From the NCBI GenBank assembly GCA_025024175.1, contig QCXZ01000003.1, positions 56,810,023 through 56,874,022 of the forward strand: a stretch of DNA of 64,000 bases, in the 5' to 3' direction. The stretch is from Rhyzopertha dominica. Its lineage: Eukaryota; Arthropoda; Insecta; Coleoptera; Bostrichidae. Under the pieces are notes generated by a model. That model did not search any database, was not told the DNA's origin, and was given only the letters and a program-made list of their open reading frames with translations. This document shows, one piece after another, positions 58,262-64,000 of this stretch (its first letter is position 1; the number at the start of each line of letters is the position of its first letter). Position numbers and translations under genes: made by a program.

Positions 58262-58285
58262 CGATATTGTCGCCTTGAAATTATT

Positions 58286-60780
58286 GATTGATTGACTGAA
58301 TGATTGAACCACCGTACGGTAGGCATTTTTGCCGCTCCCGGATATATCGCCGGGCCGGCTACGTCTACGCTGGGTTGGAGGGGTGACACGCTTGTTGCTA
58401 GTGGGCTCCCGCGTAGCGCATGTTACAGGATTTTGTTGGGGATTGGAATGGGAAGGTTTTCAGGGCATCCAACTATCGGATACTTTTTATTAGCCTCCGT
58501 GTTGGATGATAGCTTAGTTCGGCTGCATTGTTCTTGTTCTTCCTCGGACGAGCTGCTGTCTGAGATAGTATATTTCCTTATTTATTGTTTTCTTGTCTTT
58601 TGCGATTTCTGACCACTGTTCTTCACTTGCGTTTTATTCTACTATGATTCTCTCCACCGTTCTCCACTTGTAGCACGGTTATCCTACTTTGAGCTTGTTG
58701 CTGTTTTCCACGCCTTTTGTAGTATATGGGAAGCTTCGCAGGGTGCATTCAGCCAGTGAATGCTTTTCTTAGATGTTTCCGTGTTTGATGTTGGCTTAGC
58801 GCGGCTTCATTGATCTCCTCCTAACGTGAGGTGATGTCTGAAGTTACGTAGAGATTTAAGACTTCTTCAATTATTATTTTCTTGTCTTTTTTAAGCGGCA
58901 TTCATGATTTATGTTTCCTTTTTTGATTGCTCTTTCGTGATGGTGTCGATGCTTCTTTCGGTGTTTTCATATATGTTTATCCGCTCGTTTCCTGTAGAGT
59001 TTGGTCTAACGTGATTTTTCTTATTTCTCTTACAAGGTGTTTGTGTTGCTGTTGGTGATGTGTTCGACGTATATTTGGTAGTTTTGGTCTTGCTGAATTT
59101 TTTTTACCACAATTACATGATTTATTTTATGCACTTGTCTAGATACACGAACTACTTTACTGTAACGACAATCACAATGACAATGTAAACGCAAGAACGT
59201 AGCACTAGAACACATTATGAACTTAAAATGTTATAATTCACAATAATTGTTTGATTCCTGTTTGTGTTGCTGCTTCTTCATTCGCTTGTTGGATCTCCAG
59301 ATGGGGTGATATTACTCCACTCGTCTTGTGTATTAGTATTTTTTCTTTTCTATACAGTGGAGCTTCTTTAGGACTATCCCATTTTTTGTGACTGGATTTG
59401 TTTACATATTTTCCTGGTTTCTGTACAATTATTTCGCACTGTCATAGCGCTTTCTTACTTATTGCTTGATTTCTTCTTCCAGCTTTTCTTCTTATTTTTC
59501 GTGGGCGTTTTTTGTGTTCTTATTGGGTAATGTTTCACCGTACATTTGGTAACTCAATGTGCTTCGAAAGCGGTTGCCGTCTCCCGAGATTTTCTGTACC
59601 ACAATTGTGTGTGATTTCTTGTATACATTTTTTTAGACGCACGGAACTACTTCACTGTTATGACACCAACAATAACGACAACACAAGAACCTAACACTAG
59701 AACACATTATGAAGAGACCTAAGAGTTGATAGCAATTGTTCGCTATGTCGCGATCCTGAGTTAACCACAAGCTGCATTAATATTTGGGCTTATATACATT
59801 GACAGCATATTCTCTTTTCCTTATACATCCATCTTGTTGTTTTCGTTCGTTGATTCGTTGTTACCATAAGAGACTTTTTATGTTTGTTTTTCTGAAAGAA
59901 CGTCTGAAAAGACGAAAGTAGTTTTTATTATTTTGCTGGTTAGTTGTTCGTTCTATACTTGTTCCTACTGCGGTATGTATTTTTTTAACAAGTCGACATA
60001 GCTCATTTGATCTAATTTTGGATATGCCGGTTTCTCTACGTTTTACTACCTTCCCCTATTGTTGATTTGTTTTTACTGTAAGAATGTCTAAAGGGACGAA
60101 AACCGTTATTCTTGTTTTGTGGGTTAGTTGTTTATTCTACTTGTTAATACTACGGCGTTTAAGTTTATTATTACTATTATTTCTTTTTAAGATCGTACTG
60201 ATGTTCTATTATCACGCGTAAGGCAGATCGGGGTATCTACGTTTGGTCTATTTTTAGATGTATTGGTTTTACTCCGTTTTTTTTCACACTTTCAGGGCCT
60301 GGTCTTTGTTTATCTTCAAGCTGTGACAATCTGGGGTGGTTCGTTTCTAACTGCGTTTGACCGTTTCAGTCCTAAAATACACTCGGTGTAGCGTTATATC
60401 GCACAAAATCCCGCACTTGGTTATACCAAGAGAGAGAAATGATACGTACAGTTGTTATTTATGCACATGCAACATACTTAGTAATTATTACGTTAGTCAA
60501 TTATTTTTCTACGGTCTTATCTTATTTTAGTTCCTGTTCCATTCGGTGTGCCTGGCAGGGTGTTCTCTCACTTGGTCCAGCTACGCTCAGATAACAGGTT
60601 TTCACCTGGGTTCTCAGGTGTGCCACCACTTTTACCACGCTAAGCACTTGTCCCCCACCTTATGACCGTGCAACACTCACTAAATGTAGTTTAGTTGTTT
60701 ATTAATTACACAAAAGGGAGTAAAACTCAAAGAGCCGTTCGGGTACACGTCCGTATCCCACAACCGCTCAAACCGAACTC
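58286..60780 (-). mobile_element. 2.5-kb insertion between 24-bp direct repeats
   Basis: The 24 bases starting CGATATTGTCGCCTTGAAAT and ending TATT occur at 58262-58285 and 60781-60804, so the sequence between was inserted. The left border begins with GATT/GACT repeats (58286-58305); read on the minus strand this is a CAAT-type 3' tail, as in some LINEs and SINEs. No protein is recognised. The interior is built of diverged direct repeats: about 278 bases apart near 58450 and 58728, 492 bases apart (CACTAGAACACATTATGA at 59203 and 59695), and 184 bases apart (GACGAAA blocks at 59898 and 60082). A long duplication plus a simple tail fits target-primed reverse transcription. Class uncertain. Confidence 0.7.
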
Positions 60781-60804
60781 CGATATTGTCGCCTTGAAAT
60801 TATT

Positions 60805-61371
60805 AATATAAATTTCCAATACAGAATGTTCTCTTATACTCTGTTTCTTTTGCTATAATTTTTTTTGTATAATTTGTTTTAGCAATTCATGGTTTTGCCA
60901 TAACATTATACGCTGTTTTTCTAATTACTTCAATGTTTATTTTTCTCACTGTAATATATCCATAGAATTCTCATGTAGCACCATAGCCCAAAGCAGCCAA
61001 CTTGTTTATATGAAATACTCCATAGAGAAGTGTAAAGATCATATAGCAACCGGAACATTATTACTTACAGATTCTTATATACTTAGTTTTATTGATAGAA
61101 ACTTTTTAAGTTAAGTGAACTACAGTAGTAAGCTTTCGAGGCCAGAGTTAGATTGGAATCCTAGTCCACTATTTGGTACCATATTACAAAACACCCTTGC
61201 CCACTTTCACAATCTCCGCTCTATGTCGTCCAGGCATCCCCACCCTCCTCATAACGCCAGGTACAAGGTTACTTTGTCGTTTTCGCTCTCTTTCCTTCTT
61301 GGGATTTGGTTCGGCTTGGACGTGTTTCTCGCGTTAGGTTTATACCATATTCCATACTCCTTATTCCTTTC
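60805..61371. other. No recognisable gene
   Basis: AT-rich, then more even from about 61120. The 86-codon ORF at 61115-61375 has no motif. Confidence 0.4.
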
Positions 61372-61406
61372 CTGATGATGCTCCTTACAAGTGCGAGCGA
61401 AACGTC
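61372..61406 (+). ncRNA. Hammerhead-ribozyme-like core
   Basis: CTGATGA (61372-61378), stem II GCTC (61380-61383) with GAGC (61395-61398), GAAA (61399-61402), then CGTC. Consistent core order; stems I and III not confirmed. A nearby retroelement RT fragment lies on the other strand. Confidence 0.4.
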
Positions 61407-61566
61407 AACCTTATTCAAAAAACAGACGCAGTGTAACACAAAAAAATAAGATTTCAATATATTCGTATTTCCTTATTACTTTAGTTTGATCATCATTTGT
61501 TGCTAGTAACATACTCGGTGGTACCTATCTATTCACCCTTTTAACATTTGTATAATTAATAATCAG

Positions 61567-61930
61567 CTGGATATATGCAGTCATTAATTTACTAATTGAC
61601 ATAAATTTAGTTTTCTTCGAATGGATCTTAAGACCTTATTAGTTATCGTCCGCAAAACGTAAGTTAGGGACCTCTTGATTAATAGACATTTCTTTGGAAA
61701 AAGCAGAAATTGTCTCTTGAAATATGGTACTTCATTATAAACAATGAAACATAATAGAGATCATACGCCTCTCAAGTGAATTGGTTGTCTTGTCTTATTT
61801 TAGCACTTTGATTTCAATTGACAGATTATCACGATTATTAATATTTTTACTTTTCAGAATCTCCACTAGTTTTCTGTGATGAAGTTTATCAAAAGATTTT
61901 ACAAAACCTGTAAACATAAAGACGTATCGT
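61567..61930 (-). pseudogene. LINE reverse transcriptase scrap with FADD box
   Basis: Minus-strand RT fragment: TGFVKSFDKLHHRKLVEILK near 61925 (RT domain 3, 'F.D..KAFD' type), then NINNRDN, and further on INQEVPNLRFADDN near 61660 (catalytic FADD box), followed after two stops by GLKIHSKKTKFMSISK. Typical of arthropod LINE-type reverse transcriptases; the clade is not determined. Stops break the frame. Confidence 0.7.
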
Positions 61931-61960
61931 GATTCATATCTAGTCATCTCTGAGCCATTA

Positions 61961-63678
61961 CATTTAAATGAAATAGGACTTCTCTTTTATCCTTATAATT
62001 AAATATAAATATAATATAAATTAAAAAATGCCGGTACAGTAACCTATATTACCGATTGCCCACTGACCGTTCGAGCCCATTGGAAAACCCAAGAGAAAAA
62101 AGAGCCATGTGATATAAAATTACTTTGAACGATTAATCTCTGTCGTAGCTATTCATTTTAGCTCAAAGTTAACTAGATCCTCTATCGCATACCTAAGGAG
62201 TATCAATGATACAGCCACCAGAGATTTTTTTAAAATTTACTGCCTCATATTTATAGCTATAGTTTTATAAAAAGGGTACCTTTATATAACATATTATTTA
62301 CTCAACAATAAGATAATACCAAGGATTTTATTTATTAGAGTAACAGTTTGACTTTTGTATATCTAGCGTATAGTGCGACAGAAGTCGCCTGTTTACTTTA
62401 CAATGAACTTGAGGAAAATACATATTTATCATTCTGGATTTTCTTGCCTCAGGCCCATGCTTCGACCTTATTTGAGCATATATACGCTCCACTTTCGCGA
62501 TCCACGTATTTCATATCAAAGAAATGCTTTGCAATATACATTGGAATACAATGAATAAAAAAATAGCATAACGCGACAGCTTAAGTAGGCTATCGCTTAA
62601 GATCGTTCTAAGAGAGTAAAAAGAACTTGTTGCAGTTTACAAGAAATTTAGTGAAGGAACTTTACAGCCAGCCATGCAGTATTCTTCTACCGGTGATAGA
62701 AAAAAGCGGCAGCGAAAAATTACTTTAATTAATCCACTAGAGCTGCTGGAAATTTCAAATGAATGCCCCCGCATTCATAAGAATTCTTTTGAATGCTCTC
62801 ATCAACGCAGGTATGAACGATAAAATTCCACTTTTGAAGCGAACAATTAAAAACTTTCAATTACTTCATCAGTGCCGGGAGAAGTTCTTTATTGCTTTAA
62901 TGCGGTTTTTTTTTGCTTGTTGACTATCAGCACGAAATGGTAGCAGCTAACTTCAGATAACTTTAAGACTGGGTGCAATTAAAACGACCAGTTCAACAGA
63001 ACCGCAATTATGTCGATGTCAAAAACTGCTTTATCTCAATTTTTAATGTACTGGCAACCTGCTGTCCTATATATTCTAAAACCTTGCTAAAATGTCCAGA
63101 ATTCGTACACCCTGTCATCAGTTATGTGATTTTTAAAATCCTCGTTTTGTTGGATTGAAAGAGGCCGTATTCATTTTAAGGAAAATAGCCCTAAGACTAT
63201 AGTTAGCACTCGGTACACCAGTGTGAGAATGGAAAAGATGGATGAATAAGAGTACTTCAGACTGCTTGTTTTAAGTTTTATTATATTGAGTATCTATACG
63301 CTACACGTCGTAATAGATAGGTATAAACACCAATCAGCATATAAAGTTTCTACATTCCAACTAATTCGGTGTTTGCTCAGGGTATTCCTCAAATGCATCT
63401 CGACTTTATGGTGACTAACTCTGGTTTTCCATTCAAATATTAACAAACCTCCATCTACGAACTCGTTGGGACTACTAAGTGTGCGTTTTTCTATATGGNC
63501 GGTTAATGGCTGTAGACAGCCTTTCTATAAAAGCTTGACAAAAAAAAGCTTTGGATGTTTTTGTCTTTCCACAGCTTACAGTGTATCCTTCATTCAGTCG
63601 TTTCGTCTAAATAGCAAACATTCGTCTTTCTGGGTACCTTCTTCTTCAGCAAACATTGTAGGCGCTGCGAGCATAATA
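61961..63678. other. No recognisable gene
   Basis: 62590-62900 is complex and host-like; the rest is AT-rich. Overlapping ORFs at 62348-62558 and those at 62973-63158 and 63466-63717 are unrecognised. Confidence 0.4.
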
Positions 63679-64000
63679 ATTGGGCATTATCACTTTTTTG
63701 AAAATTACGTAAAATGAATCTAGGTATGAATTAGGTAGAGAATTTCAGGTCTGAAATTCGAATCTTAGGAGTCACCGCCAAAACGCTTCTATCCAAGGTT
63801 ATTCAATTCGTGACGTCAAGTGTCATGTAAACATTACCAAGGAGCGTGCTGTTAAATGGTGTAGCATCATTCTTGTATTGAAAAAGCTTTTGTGTGGTGT
63901 TGATTGAAAGGACGGTGAAAGAGGTCGTACCAAAAAGTGATTTGTGTAGTTTTACAAGCATCTTTTATGTATGGAAAACAAAACAAGTCTTGTTTTGTAC
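63679..64000 (+). mobile_element. THAP-family transposon, second copy (runs off the end)
   Basis: Starts ATTGGGCATTATCAC and follows the left 320 bases of the element at 38682 closely (for example GGAGTCACCGCCAAAACGCT and CGTGACGTCAAGTGTCATGT). Two differences stand out: a deletion of about 45 bases near 63722, and a 12-13-base insertion near 63978 forming the palindrome ACAAAACAAG / CTTGTTTTGT. The THAP exons would begin just beyond the window. Confidence 0.85.

Noticed and set aside
58304..58612. 102-codon plus-strand ORF
   Set aside because: Inside the 2.5-kb insertion whose orientation and tail point to the minus strand; no motif.

Overview
This is eukaryotic, AT-rich, gene-poor DNA, most likely from an insect. 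It carries no bacterial-style operons or long intact ORFs. Recognisable coding matter is almost all transposon debris of arthropod type: Tigger/pogo, BED-finger hAT, a mariner/IS630 transposase with a DUF4817-like head, Penelope-like RT with GIY-YIG, jockey-like LINEs, and THAP and SWIM/YqaJ proteins. That mix is common in hemipterans, but placing the host below 'arthropod' is an inference. All protein-family calls are recognition by eye; no search was run.

Layout. 1-11.9 kb: a dead Tigger transposase (about 1.2-2.4 kb), a 357-bp-class TA-flanked MITE with a 404-bp insertion nested in it (3.7-4.5 kb), and a dead hAT transposase on the minus strand (5.8-7.5 kb). 11.9-18.4 kb: an almost complete dead mariner-type transposon with matching ends (11.9-13.6 kb), a 1.14-kb element with a SWIM/YqaJ-type N-terminal fragment (16.1-17.25 kb), and a LINE RT scrap. 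18.5-33.0 kb: a Penelope-like element split by a giant inverted-repeat element. That insertion (20019-32817) is flanked by a 9-bp duplication, TACGTGCTA. Its two arms of about 6 kb are built almost wholly from a 141-bp tandem monomer, in opposite orientations around a 100-N gap. Architecture and duplication length point to a foldback-like, Mutator-type element, and it is the outstanding feature here.

33-45 kb: an IS630-type DDE transposase remnant, GAGACG-rich repeats, a jockey-like LINE, and a 1.2-kb element carrying THAP-domain exons (38682-39894; a second partial copy runs off the window end at 63679). Its termini and subterminal motif are shared with the SWIM/YqaJ element. There follow repeats with hammerhead-like cores, an intact terminal exon with acceptor and poly(A) signal (43940-44203), and another mariner fragment. 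45-64 kb: further MITEs, a candidate internal exon at 49.3-49.5 kb, repeats that include the cleanest hammerhead-like core (52060), a 2.5-kb insertion flanked by 24-bp direct repeats (58.3-60.8 kb), and a second LINE RT scrap.

How the parts relate. There is no pathway here; the window records nested insertions. The Penelope element was already decayed or decaying when the foldback element entered it. The SWIM/YqaJ and THAP fragments look like deletion derivatives of one two-gene DNA transposon family whose ends also hold promoter-like CRE and forkhead-type sites. Five sites carry motifs resembling the hammerhead ribozyme core, which fits the presence of Penelope-type retroelements. Long stretches of ordinary complex sequence between these elements are probably host intergenic or intronic DNA.
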